From Valencia hispanica (Eukaryota; Chordata; Actinopteri; Cyprinodontiformes; Valenciidae), in contig OY747713.1 in NCBI GenBank assembly GCA_963556495.2, positions 30,538,961-30,602,960 of the forward strand: 64,000 bases of DNA, given 5' to 3'. A model generated the notes under the pieces. The model was given only the letters and a program-made list of their open reading frames with translations, was not told the DNA's origin and made no database searches. This document shows positions 12,401-23,990 of the stretch, piece after piece (position 1 is the first letter of the stretch; every line of letters starts with the position of its first letter). The translations under genes and the position numbers were made by a program.

Positions 12401-13780
12401 TATTGTCTGTATTTTGCCACATGAATTAGCCTAATTTTCATTCTGCCACATCAGCTCAGGCTTTTAAGTATTGTGTATAAACATACACTTTTAGCGGTCC
12501 TAATGTTTTGCTCAGCCACCAGCTGGGCTATTTGAGACTAATTAATATGATTTTCTTTGTGGCTGCAAGCCTAAATAAAAACTGATGAGGTTGCCCCACA
12601 CTGATCTAAAAAGGACTCCTCATACATATGATGTCGATGTTTTTAAAATACTCTTATAGCTCAGTTTAGAATAGAATCATGCTTACTGTATGTGTTCAAG
12701 TCTCTGTACAGGAAAAAAGTCTATAGTGTGGCTCACAGATGACTTACTCCTAGATACACTGCTTACTGCTTATGTCGTCTGAGTCAACAGCCCATTACAC
12801 AAAAATAACGCCTGAATTTTCTTTCATCCAGCCAGACTTTTTTCTTCCTGAAGGTCTTTCAAATATATTTTTTTGCTTTGGCTCATTTTTCTCCTGCTTT
12901 TAGTCTGATACCTGGTCATATTCAGAAGACTTTTATTAGCTAACCCAAGTGAGTTTGATGGGGCAGGGTGCTTTACAGTGTTTGCGCAGATTTGCTCTAC
13001 AAAAAGTGGTCAATAGGATTTGAAGGGATGATGGCAGTGTTCAAACATTCCCGCTGGCAATTCTTAAAATCATTCTGGCATTTTTTTTCTTCTTATTATT
13101 GTCCTTCCTCTCTTAAGTCCTAACTTCTTTCCTTGATTTCTGCTGTCTTTCCTCTATCCTTCCTTGTGTACTCCCTTTCCTTAATTTCATCCACTTTTCT
13201 TACATTTATTTACCTCCTTCCTCGTCCTTTTTTTCTTTGTATCCTTCCTTCTTTTCTTACTTCCTCCTTGTTTCCCATTCTTCCTTGCATCATTTGGCCT
13301 TTCTTTTACATTTTCTTTGTCATACTTCCCTTAAGCCCTTCCTTCCCTGACATTCATTTCTTTCCCTACTACCTTCCTCTGAAAAGTGTGGTGTGCATTT
13401 GTTTTGAACCCCTTTGTCATTACATTTCTTTAATCTATTCTCTCTACCAGCTTATTACATCTGGAGATGGAATTCTTTCTTCATTCTTCTTTGCAAAATA
13501 GCTCAAGATCAGTTAGACAGGATGGGGTCCATCTATGAATGTATTTCATGTCTTGTCTTAATTTGATTTATGTATGGGTTTTGACTGTGCCATGAAAACA
13601 AATGAATGTTATTTTATCTATATCATTCCTATGTCGTTATCACTAATTGTTTAGGGCTGTCCTGATCTCTGCTCCCATCTGAAATATTATATATTCTAAA
13701 TATATATTATTATTAATATACCCTGTATTTAGCTTGGTTCATCTCCTTATTAACTGACTTGCTTTCTTATCTCTGTTTAC
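12401..13780. other. Intergenic, no gene; CT-rich tract at 13083-13500
   Basis: I see no gene here. The segment 13083-13500 is a degenerate pyrimidine-rich tract of TTCC- and CTTC-type motifs. The 122-codon frame it contains is low-complexity (F, L, S, P) and not credible as a protein. Confidence 0.7.
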
Positions 13781-13789
13781 AAAAAAGCG

Positions 13790-14180
13790 TCCTGACAGCA
13801 TGGTGCTGCCACTACCGTGTTTTACATGATGGTGTGTTAATTGTCCTCCATTCACACCATTTTGCAAGCATGCCAAAAAGTTTCGTTTTTGGGCTCATCT
13901 GACCATAACATGTTTTCTGCATGTTTGCTGTGTCCCCTACATGGATTGTTTCAAACTTTAAGTGGGGCTGCTTATGGGCCTCTTCTTCTTACTGTTTTAT
14001 AAAGGTCAGATTTGTAGAGAGCAGGAGTAATAGTTTTCCTGTCAAAGAAGCTTTTTCTCTCAGATTAATGCTCTCCTTTCCTGGCTTCTAAATTTAGGAA
14101 GATTACCATGTTTCGATAGCTGTGCAGTTCTGCCATGCTTTAGGACATTTGGGTGATGCATTGATATTTTCAAGGCACAT
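13790..14180 (-). mobile_element. Tc1/mariner transposase relic
   Basis: Read on the minus strand, this matches the coding part of the common fish Tc1/mariner family that also occurs at 40.1-40.9 kb and 54.6-55.9 kb. It includes the segment for the HGGG-type block (plus-strand CATGGTGCTGCCACTACCGTG), the CTCATCTGACCATAAC segment (DE of the Trp-Ser-Asp-Glu block) and the N-terminal DNA-binding region near 14100-14160. Frames are destroyed. No terminal repeats were recognised, so it is an internal fragment. Confidence 0.6.
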
Positions 14181-15374
14181 GATCACTTTTTCAGGCACTG
14201 CATGTCAGGTTGTACATTTGTAATCCCCCAGTTTGGCATTTTCCCTTTAGCAGTGCTCAACCATTCCCCCCCTTGAAGCTGCACCCCACTTACCCTTTCA
14301 GATAAAAGTCCGTGCTCTTGTGTGTCAGCCCCTCTGACAAATTCCATGTGTCGATTCTGTAGAAATCACCACCGGTGACCTACATGGCCTCTTAGTGCCT
14401 CACTGTTCACAAAAACTTATTTCATCTTTATTCACACCTGCTTAGTTGAGAACAATAGCTGGCGGAGCCCATTAGTTTTGTTTACTGTGAATGGTGGCTG
14501 TGAAGACTAAATCTGACTGTGGTGAAAACATTTGAACGTGACCGCGCTCAATTAGGAGGATTTTTTTTTTTTTTACTGGTGTGTATGAAAGAGAACACCA
14601 TCAAGATGAACATTTGGAGTCCATATAGATCAGAGGTCACAATAGATCTGTGAGTGCAAAAAGCTTTTTATGAACTGCATGTGTCATCTGAAGCATGCAA
14701 ATGTCTTTGATGATCAGAGCTCTTTTAAATGGAAATACGAGGCAAGTCTTTTTGATGCAACAGAATTAATTGGAGTAGTTCAGAATTACCTAATCAAGTA
14801 TTGAATATTGAGCAGAATAGTTTTGTAGCTCCTAACAAGCCCCAATAAATTATTTTTTACATAACTGTTTTAATTATGTTATACATACATGCATATTTGT
14901 ATGTATGTATGTATACATACCAGAAACATCTATCATCTTTAAAATGTTTCTGTTTGTACCACCGTGAATCAAAATTCAAACAGTTCTGATTCTTTATGTG
15001 CTTGGTTTCAACATTCAGAGGATTAAAACTTTGAAAAAAGATCTGGATAAATTAAACATCCTCCTAAATCTCTCTGAGTGATCCCTTCTGGGGAATTCCT
15101 TCTCAAATGAATAATAATTTAACTGTTTTGTGTTGTTTCAATTACTTTCTTTAATCCCTTTTATGTTTTCTCCTGCTGACTTTACCATTCCGTGCATGAA
15201 AAATATCCTGGCTTTAACTCAGGCTTCTGGCTGACATACATATATAACATAGTAACATGGGATGGTTACTGTGTGGTATTTTTCTTCCTGGGGCTGTTAT
15301 GTTATTCCTCTATCTACTCAGGTGCTGAAACAGAGTGCTTTAGCAGGTAAGTTTATGGGAAAACGGCCAGAACT
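14181..15374. other. Intergenic, no gene seen
   Basis: AT-rich sequence. A short TATG/CATA-type tract lies at about 14886-14922 and a T13-14 run near 14563. Nothing coding is apparent. Confidence 0.6.
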
Positions 15375-15500
15375 AATCCGACTGACTTTTTAGGCAGACC
15401 TGTGAAGACACTGTTGCAGTAATCAATATGACTAAAGATGGATGGAGGGATGAGTTTTTCAAGATCTTGCTGGGAAATAAATCCTCAAATCCTGAAAATG
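15375..15500 (-). mobile_element. Short L2/Maui LINE fragment
   Basis: About 110 bp, including GTTGCAGTAATCAATATGAC and GATGAGTTTTTCAAGATC, closely match the L2/Maui copy at 18121-18215 in the same orientation. This is the reverse-transcriptase C-terminal region read on the minus strand. It is an isolated fragment with no tail. Confidence 0.6.
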
Positions 15501-15639
15501 ACAATAAGTAAATAATTTTGTAAGCTGGAAAAAAACTTTTTTTATTTTTGGTATTTTTCCTATTGTTTGCACTAGATTTTATTTAGAGTATTAGAGTAAA
15601 TGAGGCTAAATCCTTACACATACGAATATGCATTACTGT

Positions 15640-15715
15640 TTGTTTGTATATCACATAAAATCCAATAAACAGTTTGTGGTCATAATGTTACAAAGAGTGG
15701 AAGAGTATGAGTGTT
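15640..15715 (+). mobile_element. Tc1/mariner terminal-repeat scrap
   Basis: The sequence TATCACATAAAATCCAATAA followed by TTTGTGGTCATAATGTTAC is the inner part of the long terminal inverted repeat of the Tc1/mariner family seen at 26.5, 40.85, 54.6 and 55.8 kb. Only one end remains. Confidence 0.5.
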
Positions 15716-16680
15716 ACGGAAACCTTCTCTAGGCCCTGTAAGTGTGTGAAGACCTTGGTTGATAAATAGCTGTATAACTTGTGTTCCCAATGAGTACAGC
15801 TGTCACTCAGTCAAGTATCTGACAGAGACAAGCACAATGAAAAGGCATCTTCAGAGAGTTGGGGTTAGAAAACAATTTGGAACGTCAGGCAAAGTGAAAG
15901 TCTCATACACACTTGAGGACCTTTTAATCTCAGCGTCTCACTCTGTAAGAGCAGAAAATCGAAAAGTGTAATCGGGGAACTGAGCGAGCGGTCCAGACGA
16001 ACCCCTTCAGTCTTTGATAATGTGTTCACAGAGCTTTTCATTATAGCAGGCTTATTGAATTAGCCTTGTCACTAACAAACCTGTAGGGGAATGAGAACTC
16101 CAGTTTTCCTAAAGAAACTGAAGACAACTAATTGTCCTCTGGGAGTGAAATTGAGCAATGTTCATGTTGTGTCCTTATAATTGTTTCGATTTTAACTTAA
16201 TTAATGAACAAAGCCATAAAGCGGCCAACTAAAATTGTATTTGGTTTCAAGAAATCTATTTTTTAGAGTGTTCAAACAGCATAAAAGAGATGATTTATAC
16301 GCTTCTCAAACCGTTTAGTAATTCTATAAAGACTTCTTTTGGAGTAATTTTCTAACACATAGGCAGTATTTTCTCATCTTTTTGACTGGCAATGGGATAA
16401 AAGCAACTAAGCCTTCTGTGTAAACTTTAATGAATGTCCTCTGAGAACCTTATTCCACCACCTGCTGCTAATTTGTTGCTTGACTAACTGTGCCTGGGAG
16501 GGAACAAATGTTTAGTGTGCTTGTAAACAAGAACGGGGCAGAGAATCGTCTCTAGAAATGTCACGGCCCTGTGTGGATCCTAAAAGAAAGATGAGGGGAA
16601 CTTCACTTGGAGTGAAAGTTGTCTAAATGACTGAAGGAAGTTTAATAGATTGATATCAAGTTTTAGAGGAAAACTGCATG
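15716..16680. other. Intergenic, no gene seen
   Basis: Unique-looking AT-rich sequence. A 70-codon plus-strand frame at 15759-15971 has no recognisable domain or gene context and is treated as chance. Confidence 0.55.
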
Positions 16681-16682
16681 GA

Positions 16683-17060
16683 TTAAAGGGAAATTAAATG
16701 GGATTTTAATAACTTGGAATTACAGAGGTGGGCATACACAGAGGATGTCCCAAGCAATTTAGCGTATCCTTTAACTTCATCTTTTTCACAAAATAGGTCA
16801 AGCTCAGTCAGATTAGATGGAGAGTGCCTTTGAACATTCATTCTTATGTCTTTTTGCAGATTTTCAGTTGGATTTAGGGCTGGAATTTGACTGGGCCACC
16901 CGTAAGACATGATTATAAGATGATCCAAACTTCTGCATTGTAGCTATGGCTGTGTGCTTAGAGTTGTCTTCCCTGCATAATGTTGCCAGCACAATATTTT
17001 ACTGTGGGGAAGTGGTAATCAGGGTACTATGCAGTGCTTGTTTCTTGAACTTATGGCAAT
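16683..17060 (-). mobile_element. Tc1/mariner transposase 3' relic
   Basis: The minus-strand frame 16928-16683 reads GWPSQIPALNPTENLQKDIR, then MNVQRHSPSNLTELDLFCEK. This is the C-terminal catalytic block of Tc1-like transposases (consensus WPSQSPDLNPIENLW), with the catalytic Asp region altered. Plus-strand sequence continues to about 17060 with the preceding coding segment (ATGTTGCCAGCACAATATTT). The relic ends against a TG/TA microsatellite. Confidence 0.75.
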
Positions 17061-17076
17061 TTCCATAAAGCCAGGA

Positions 17077-17096
17077 GATGTGTGTGTGTGTGTGTG

Positions 17097-17156
<60 letters not shown>

Positions 17157-17168
17157 CATACATACATA
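17077..17168. repeat. (TG)n-(TA)n-(CATA)n compound microsatellite
   Basis: A TG run (about 17079-17097) passes into about 25 TA units (17100-17151) and a short TACA run. Open frames across it on both strands are repeat artefacts. Confidence 0.95.
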
Positions 17169-17659
17169 TGGGCAAACAAACTAAATTTAAAGGTGAATTT
17201 GAGCTTATTTTTTATCACACCACAGCTGAATGATTTTTGTGTGTCTTTATTCCAGACAACTGAAAACATTAGCTTATAAATATTTGTCAAAACATAAGAC
17301 AGATATTTAGCTGTCCTAAAAACATAGGAATCAAGGTTTTTATTCCAGTTCAACTCATCCTGACAAGCTGCAGGGTCGATACTCCCCTCTCTCATGAGTG
17401 TGAATTGATTTTTCTCTGGATTTTTGGTATGAACTACCAGTTTTCACACGGCTTGAAATAAAGGGACAGTTTATCATCGACATTTTAGCTGTAAGAAAGT
17501 TTTATTTGCCATAACTCACCCGGGACTAATATTTAACCTCGTCTGAGTTTCAGATCAATTAGTTTGCTTGCTGCAGAAATTAGTTTTCATGTTTTGTTTT
17601 AAAATCTCAACCCCAGACTCCTGACCTCCCAATTCAATGCCAGCAGTTGACATTTTATG

Positions 17660-18730
17660 TAAGGCAAAGCAATTTTATTTTGTATGGCACTCTTTCAACA
17701 AAAATGCAAAAAATAATTTCTCAAAGGCAGCTTTAAACAGATAAGATTTTGTTGTGATTTAAAAGAACTCGGCGTTTCAACAGCTTTGCAGATGTCTGGA
17801 AGTTTGTTCCAGATTAGAGGAGCATAGAAACTAAAAGCTGCTTCTTCCATGTTTGGTTCTAATTCTAGGAATGTTGAGTAGACTGGAATTAGAGGACCTG
17901 AGTGATCTTGGGGGTTGGTATAGTAACAGTAGATCTTTAACATCCTTTGGTGCTAAGCCATTCAATGATTTATAAACTAGTAAAAGTAATTTGAACTCGA
18001 TTCTCTAAGATACAAGGAGCCAGTGTAAGGACTTTAGAACAGGGGTAACATGTTCTACTTTCCTGGTTCTAGTGAGGACGCGAGCGGCAGCAGCAGCGTT
18101 CTGGATCAGCTGCAGCTGTCTAATTATGACCTGTGAAAACGCTGTTGCAGTAATCAATCTGACTAAAGATAAATGCATGGATGAGTTTTTCAAGGTCCTG
18201 TTGCGACATCAGTCCTTTAATCCTAGAAATGTTCTTCAGGGGATAGAACGCTGACCTTGTTATTGCCTTTATGTGACCCTGGAGGTTCAGGTCTGAGTCC
18301 ATTACTACACCTAGATTTCAGGCCGGATCAGTAGTTTCTAGTTTTATTAACTGAAGCTGTGTGCTGACTCTTGATCATTTCTCTTTAGGTCCAAAAGTAA
18401 TTACTTCTGTTTTGCTAATGTTCAGCTGGAGAAAGTTACGGCACGTCCATCCATTGATTGGCTCGATGCATTTATTTAGGGTTTGGATAGGTTCAAAGTC
18501 ACCTGGTGACATCGTAATGTAGAGTTGAGTTTCATCTGAATAGTTATGATAGTTAGTCATATTGATTGTTATAATCTGGGCTAGTGGGATCATGAAGATA
18601 TTAAACAAGAGGGGCCCCTGGGGCACCCCACATGTGATTTCTGTCTGTTTTCATGAAACGTTTCCTGTTGAAACAAAGAAGTCCCTGTTGTTTAGGCAAG
18701 ACTCGAACCACCCAAAAGTAGATAATCTCA
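17660..18730 (-). mobile_element. 5'-truncated L2/Maui-type LINE, minus strand
   Basis: On the minus strand successive broken frames give reverse-transcriptase motifs in order. First is [18 protein letters not shown] with [10 protein letters not shown] (18626-18375), where the catalytic YADD is changed to YSDE. Next are HIKAITRSAFYPLKNISRIK with QQDLEKLIHAFIFSQIDYCN (18302-18120), then QLQLIQNAAAAARVLTRTRK with ASLHWL-like LKSLHWLLV (18193-18005). Last is FSFYAPLIWNKLPDICKAVE (17943-17695). The order and motifs are those of the L2/Maui clade. The 3' end (plus AAGGCAAAGCAATTTTATTT at 17660) is shared with two other scraps at 21.5 and 23.75 kb. The element lacks its endonuclease and ORF1 and cannot be active. 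Confidence 0.85.
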
Positions 18731-18942
18731 AAAGTCTGTTCCTATTGTACCACTAGGGGGCAACACTTTTTGTAGTTACTGGAAATAATTTGGCTCACTT
18801 CTGTTACATTAAGCCACTGCCCGATATCTTGCTTTCTCAATATCCGTGCATCTTTGAAATTTTATATGGACCTTCCAGGAAGATTTTTAACTGGCAGTGC
18901 AGGAACCCACCTTTGATTGTTTTTAAAACCTGGCACCTGCTA

Positions 18943-19042
18943 ACTTAAAATCTCAAACATCTGTGGGTTTAATTGGGATTTTTTTACGTGACACCCAGAA
19001 ATTGGTACATAATTAAACCCACAGATGTTTGAGATTTTAAGT
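18943..19042. repeat. Perfect 32-bp inverted repeat (hairpin)
   Basis: The left arm 18943-18974 begins ACTTAAAATCTCAAACATCT and continues GTGGGTTTAATT. The right arm 19011-19042 is its exact reverse complement. The spacer is 36 nt and includes a T7 run. There are no mismatches over 32 bp, in the same neighbourhood as old, decayed LINEs. Transcribed RNA would form a 100-nt hairpin. It may be a small MITE, a fold-back element or the product of a template-switch event. No protein or known RNA family is recognised. Confidence 0.9.
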
Positions 19043-19930
19043 ATGCTTTTCTTTGGGAATGTTTCAGAGACCTTCACAGAATATGTTTATTTTTTTTTAG
19101 ATTAAATAACTGTTAAATTGACTGTTTACTAATTAGATGATATCTAAAGTCTTTGGCACAACATTTTAATTGGGGTTTCAGTGTAACAGAGATCAAAAAC
19201 AAATGGATGAAATCCTTTTCATGGTTAAAAAAAAATTAAACCATGTATGTTTTTTCTTTGATGTTGCATTTTTGCTACTGGTAAGTATGTTTTAATTTTT
19301 TTTTATCTATGAGTTTTTCGTTTTCAGTTTTGACTAACCCAGCAAATCACACCTGTGATATTACGGTGTTTGAAAGAGAAAAAGCCCCTATGCTAAACCC
19401 CCTATTCTTTTCACTTGTGACTGCCTCCCACCACACTCATGTATCTTCATTATTAAATTCACAGATGAAACAACCATCATTTTCTCATCTCCAAAGGCAA
19501 ATGAGACAGCATACAGGGATGAGGGTCCTCAACTGTCTCTGGTGTCTGGCTAATAATTGGCTAATGAGCATGACAAAGGCAATATTTAGGGACTTCAGGA
19601 GGGTATGGCACAGCCCCTTGTATGCATCAGTGTTAAAGGTCTCATTCACTGAGAAACCATTTAAAACTAGCTTTCTTTTTGATATGATGCTTCACTTTGT
19701 ATAGCACATGTATGCTGCATGTGATACGTTGGTCCCACCCTCGTTGCCTGCATTAGCCACAGAAAGGAAACAGATGGCAAAAACATGGCAGAACACGGTC
19801 AGGCTTGTGTTATTTGTGGACATAGACATCAGCATTGCATTTTTTACCCATGAAAGAGGAGCTGAGGAAGAAACAGTTGGAATTTGTTTTGGAATACGAC
19901 CAGTAAAGTAAGTTTTTTATTTATTCAGAG
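19043..19930. other. Intergenic, no gene seen
   Basis: AT-rich sequence. Plus-strand frames at 19309-19704 and 19708-19911 have no recognisable domain, splice context or repeat motifs. Confidence 0.5.
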
Positions 19931-19934
19931 GCAG

Positions 19935-21100
19935 CATAAGAATTGCATATATATAGCGCCGATTCACAACAGATGTAATCTCAGGCACTTAACAAGAAGT
20001 CATTTCAATACATTTATACAAACATTCCAATCAGTTAAAAAGTTTCCTATTTAAGGAATCCCAGCAGATTACGTCAGTCATTGGCGTGAGGTTGGGCCCC
20101 GTTGATGCAGACTTTCCAACCACAGCAATCCTTCAGCAATCCCTCATACTGAGCAAGCATGTAGCGACGGTGGAGAGGAAAAACTCCCCTTTAACAGGAA
20201 GAAACCTCCAACAGAACCAGGCTCAGTAGGAGCGGCTATCTGCCACGACCGTCTGGGGGTTTGAGAAGACAGAGCAGAAACACAGAAGGAACAGAAAGAT
20301 CTGATATAAGAGAACTTTCTATGTTACAGAAAGTAAAAAGTTGATAACAGGACACAGTGGATGTTCAGTTACTGGGAGGATCATCCCAGTCGATGCCACC
20401 CGTCCAACAGGGCATTCCAGCCAAGCAGGACACCAGACCAGGTATATCTTCTATGGAGAGAAAAACACTGAGAGAACACAAAGTTAATAGTCGAAATAGC
20501 AGAATGTACTGCAATACAACTGGAGAGTAGAAGTAGAAAAGGAAGTAGCAGAGTGAAGAAAATTGGTAAGTCTGTCCTCCAGCAGTCTAAGCCTATAGCA
20601 GCATAACTACAGAGATAGCTCAGGATGACCTTAGCCACTCTAACTATAAGCTTTATCAAAAAGGAAAGTTTTAAGCCTGGCCTTAAAAGTAAACAGAGTG
20701 TCTGCCTCACGGACTAAAGCTGGGAGCTGGTTCCACAGGAGAGGAGCCTGATAACTAAAATATCTGCCTCCCATTCTACTTTTAGAAATCCTAGGAACTA
20801 CAAGTAAACCTCAGTCTGAGAGTGAAGTGCTCTGTTGGGAACATATGAAACAATTAGATCTCTGATGTATGATGAAGGTTGATTATTAAGGGCTTTGTAT
20901 GTAAGAAGAAGGATCTTAAATTCTATTCTGGATTTAACAGGGAGCCAATGAAGGGAAGCTAAAACAGGAGAAATGTGATCTCTCTTTTTAATATTCATCA
21001 GAACTCTTGCTGCCGGATTTTGGATCAACTGAAGGCTTTTAATGGCATTTTGTGGACTTCCTGATAGTAAAGAATTACAGTAGTCCAGCCTTGAGGTAAC
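19935..21100 (-). mobile_element. 5'-truncated L2 LINE (3' ORF2 end and 3' UTR), minus strand
   Basis: The element reads right to left. 21028-20798 encodes [20 protein letters not shown], then [20 protein letters not shown], then [20 protein letters not shown]. The ORF2 C-terminus and then a 3' UTR follow, nearly identical in order to the plus-strand L2 at 35.57-36.48 kb. Shared blocks include the AGGAAGAAACCTCCAACAGA and AGCATGTAGCGACGGTGGAG segments. It is truncated at the CTGGACTACTGTAATTC codons (about 21090). It retains about 234 bp (20609-20842) that are deleted from the larger copy, so it carries the fuller C-terminus of the family. Confidence 0.88.
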
Positions 21101-21324
21101 AAATCATGAATATCATTGAGTAAGACTCATAACCTTGAGGTTTCCCGACACCCACTCCTTCAACAAACTGCAAACTCCTGAAACAAGAGTAAGAGAACAT
21201 TTTTTCCTCAGAAAACGACTGACAAGGCATTCAAACTAGAGACCACAGCAAATTTATTGAAAGATGAGTGAATGAGACCTTTAAGAGTGTGGACAGTCCT
21301 TTAAAATCTTTGTAGTCTATGTGA

Positions 21325-21535
21325 GAACCTCTCCTGGGGTCTCATTTTTAAAACTTTGCGTAAAATCCTTTCTAAAACCGTACTTAAACTCAGCAAAGAA
21401 AATTTACTTATGCCAGGTAAGTTTCAGGGGTCCCATTTATCAAGATTGCTTACACGCAAAACGGAGTCTGAAAATTGCGTAAATCACTTTCTACGGCAAG
21501 TTTGGGATTTATAGAAAAAAACGTGGCAGAAAAAT
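21325..21535. mobile_element. Probable DNA-transposon (MITE) fragments
   Basis: Two related heads lie in the same direction: GGGGTCTCATTTTTAAAACT at about 21335 and GGGGTCCCATTTATCAAGAT at about 21427, followed by TTGCTTACACGCAAAACGG. This matches a common fish non-autonomous element whose ends read GGGGTCCCATTTAT. No paired inverted terminus was found, so the fragments may be partial or nested. Confidence 0.35.
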
Positions 21536-21540
21536 GTGAG

Positions 21541-21600
21541 AAACTTTAGGCTAGCCAAGGCAATTTTATTTATATAGCATACTTTCAACAACAAGGTAAT
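21541..21600 (-). mobile_element. L2/Maui LINE 3'-end scrap
   Basis: CCAAGGCAATTTTATTTATA then TAGCATACTTTCAACAACAA matches the 3' terminus (minus strand) of the LINE at 17.66 kb and the scrap at 23.75 kb. Only about 60 bp of tail are clear. Confidence 0.55.
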
Positions 21601-21879
21601 TAAAGTTAAGCACACTAAGGACCTTGCTTATGCACATTTAGGACATGGTGGACACTGGCAGCACAGCCGGTGAGATGGCACAAGTATGAATTTATTAAAT
21701 TTCGTTCGGCTGTAATTTAGTTTTATTAGTTTTAATTTGCTTTTATTCCAATCTTATTGATGCTACAAGAAGTAATCATATAATTCAAACTTTATATTTA
21801 TTGTTCTTATTTGTTTAATTGCTTGTCCTGCTGCTTTTATTTTTTTATTTTAATCTTTTTACTCTTGTTGTCTGGTTAC

Positions 21880-21985
21880 ACATGTTCTTATTGCTAACTA
21901 TATTTTTGTGTTTTAATATGAAGCACCTTGGTCGCCTTTTGGCCAAATGAAGCTCTATATAGATTAACGTTGATTGACTGAAATA
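21880..21985 (+). mobile_element. LINE-like 3' tail, plus strand
   Basis: GAAGCACCTTGGTCGCC, then CTCTATATAGATTAACGTTG and a short ATTG-type end have the form of an L2/CR1-like LINE 3' terminus (AAGCACTTTG...CTATATAAATAAA plus a short microsatellite). The upstream body is not recognisable. Confidence 0.35.
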
Positions 21986-23744
21986 AGAGTTTTTAAATTT
22001 CATCGCATTGTTCTATTCAATGACTACAAATGATTGTGATTTTGATAAGATGGCATTCAGATAAACAGAGATCTTTTCATGCAAGCTTTCATGAAAGTCT
22101 AATACAATTTCATAAATGACATAAGATGGCTCAAAGTTCTTTAATTACTTCAGACCCCTTCATTTATTCCTGTCAGCAGAAGTGGATTGTTTGTTCTACG
22201 TTATTTATGGTTGTATTTGTGGTGGTTCAGTTCAGTTTAGTTTACTTTTATTTCTAATCTGTAAATACATGTAAATATATTTCAGTTTGGTTATTAATTT
22301 ACTCTTTGGCTCAATTGGTAGTCCCTTATGATTTATCTACTTGACTTCTCTTGGTGCTTTTCTCTCAGGTTGAAAATAAATATTAGCACATATATAAATT
22401 CCTGTGCTTTTAAAAGTATAATAATTGATAGTTGAGCAACAAAGGAATAGAATGGAAGGTTTTTTACTTTTTGCATAGTAAACAGAGGTGGAAAAATCGG
22501 ATAGCTCATAAAAGCAATAAAATGATTCACAGAGAAGGCCATCCTAGTTTGCGCTATTGTAATTTTAAAGGAATCAGAATTGACATTTTTGAAGGTGTGA
22601 GAAAAAAATAATTTTTCACCCCCTGAGTCATCTTGCTGACCCAAGGATAAAAGCAAAAAAGTTGAAGATGTCACAGGGCATATCTTTAAACCCTGACATT
22701 CTTTTCTCCGCAGGCTAACAATGGAGTCAAATGTATTTAGGAACATTTAAAGCAGTATCTCTTAAAGGTGTAAAGACATTTTTACTCAAAACAAAAAATA
22801 TTATCTGTCATCGGGGAACTTGAGGAACAGTTGAAATATCACTAATATGAAAACTATGGCCCTCTGGGGTCCCTTTAAGTGATATTGACATTATTCAGCC
22901 TAATGGACTGACAGACATGCACTTCAGTATCCAATTTGATTTTGCACTACTCACACAAATACGGTAACTTATTTCCACTAAAAGGATCTAGCTATCACAT
23001 TAATAATGTCCACTCACATTCATATACAAGCGTGCGAATCACATTAACTGCCAAAATAATTTCACGGCTTTTCCCTCATGTTTATCCATTACTAAAGGTA
23101 CAGAGGGAAGACTGTGTAACAAGAAAGAAACAGACAAATCAGTAATTTTGGTTATTCATAACATGCACATATTTTCAATGAGCTTCTGTATGTGAAGCGA
23201 AATATATCACAGGCTCCGATAATAATAAAGAGTCTGTTAAGCCAGTCCAAAAAAGGTAGATTTTAGGAGCACAGTTCATTTTCAGCACAGCTCCGTATAA
23301 CCAGGCTTGATTTTACAGCAAAGGGAGACAAACAACTTAACACTCACTATTACAATAAGCTAAATGTTTGTACCTATAGTTGCTGAATGCAAGTCAGGAT
23401 AAAGGAAAAAAACATTATAATGTGCACACTGGAGTCATATTCTCATCCCTCACCAGTTTGGACAGAATTCAGCGCAATTTAATGTCTATAAAGGTCCCTT
23501 TTGTTGTGTACTGTATCTACCCCTTCTTTCAAAATAATGTTGTGACTTCAATTTTTGACATGGCTAGAAAACATATCTTAACCTTTTATGCTATTGAAAT
23601 TACCGAAGACAAAGAAATACAAAATACTATCCTCATTGATGATAAGCATTAATTGTATGTATTTGTCATTTTATTTAAAAATATAATTAAATGAAATTGC
23701 GTTTCTTTAGACTGGAGATATTTATGAGGATTTTTTTTCCTCAG
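21986..23744. other. Intergenic, no gene seen
   Basis: AT-rich sequence with several 60-137-codon open frames (for example 22746-22333 minus and 23380-23652 plus) that show no domain, no codon bias and no splice context. Confidence 0.55.
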
Positions 23745-23990
23745 GCAAAGCAACGCAAGGTAATTTTATTTGCATAGCACACTTTCAACAAGAAGGTAAC
23801 TCAAGGTGCTTAGGATTGGAGACATCACCTGAAGCCTGAGCAGCAGCACTTGCCAAAGAAAATAATGTGACTGTTTGCTCAATGACTCCCTACCAACCTG
23901 CATCTGATCTCCCCATGGTAACCAACTGTTGAAATGGCAAATGGGATGCAGAAGTCCTCGGCAGATTTCCACTTGATTTTACCGATACAG
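23745..23990 (-). mobile_element. L2/Maui LINE 3'-end fragment, minus strand
   Basis: AGGCAAAGCAACGCAAGGTA then TTGCATAGCACACTTTCAAC is the same 3' terminus as at 17.66 and 21.54 kb. Sequence up to about 23990 may be the adjoining 3' UTR. No coding motif is preserved. Confidence 0.55.

Noticed and set aside
12612..12640. Possible miR-489-like core (CATATGATGTC)
   Set aside because: It lies on the wrong side of calcr, outside the intron where the conserved miR-653/miR-489 genes occur in mammals, with mismatches and no convincing hairpin. I also did not see the miR-489 or miR-653 core in 54.3-64 kb.
13133..13501. 122-codon plus-strand frame
   Set aside because: It is translated from a degenerate TTCC-type tract; the product is low-complexity F, L, S and P.
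17051..17395. Frames on both strands across the TG/TA repeat
   Set aside because: They are produced by the microsatellite and have no homology outside it.
20381..20710. 109-codon minus-strand frame as a membrane protein
   Set aside because: It spans the L2 ORF2 end and 3' UTR in a copy whose order matches the larger L2; the hydrophobic run is the translated CT-rich UTR.
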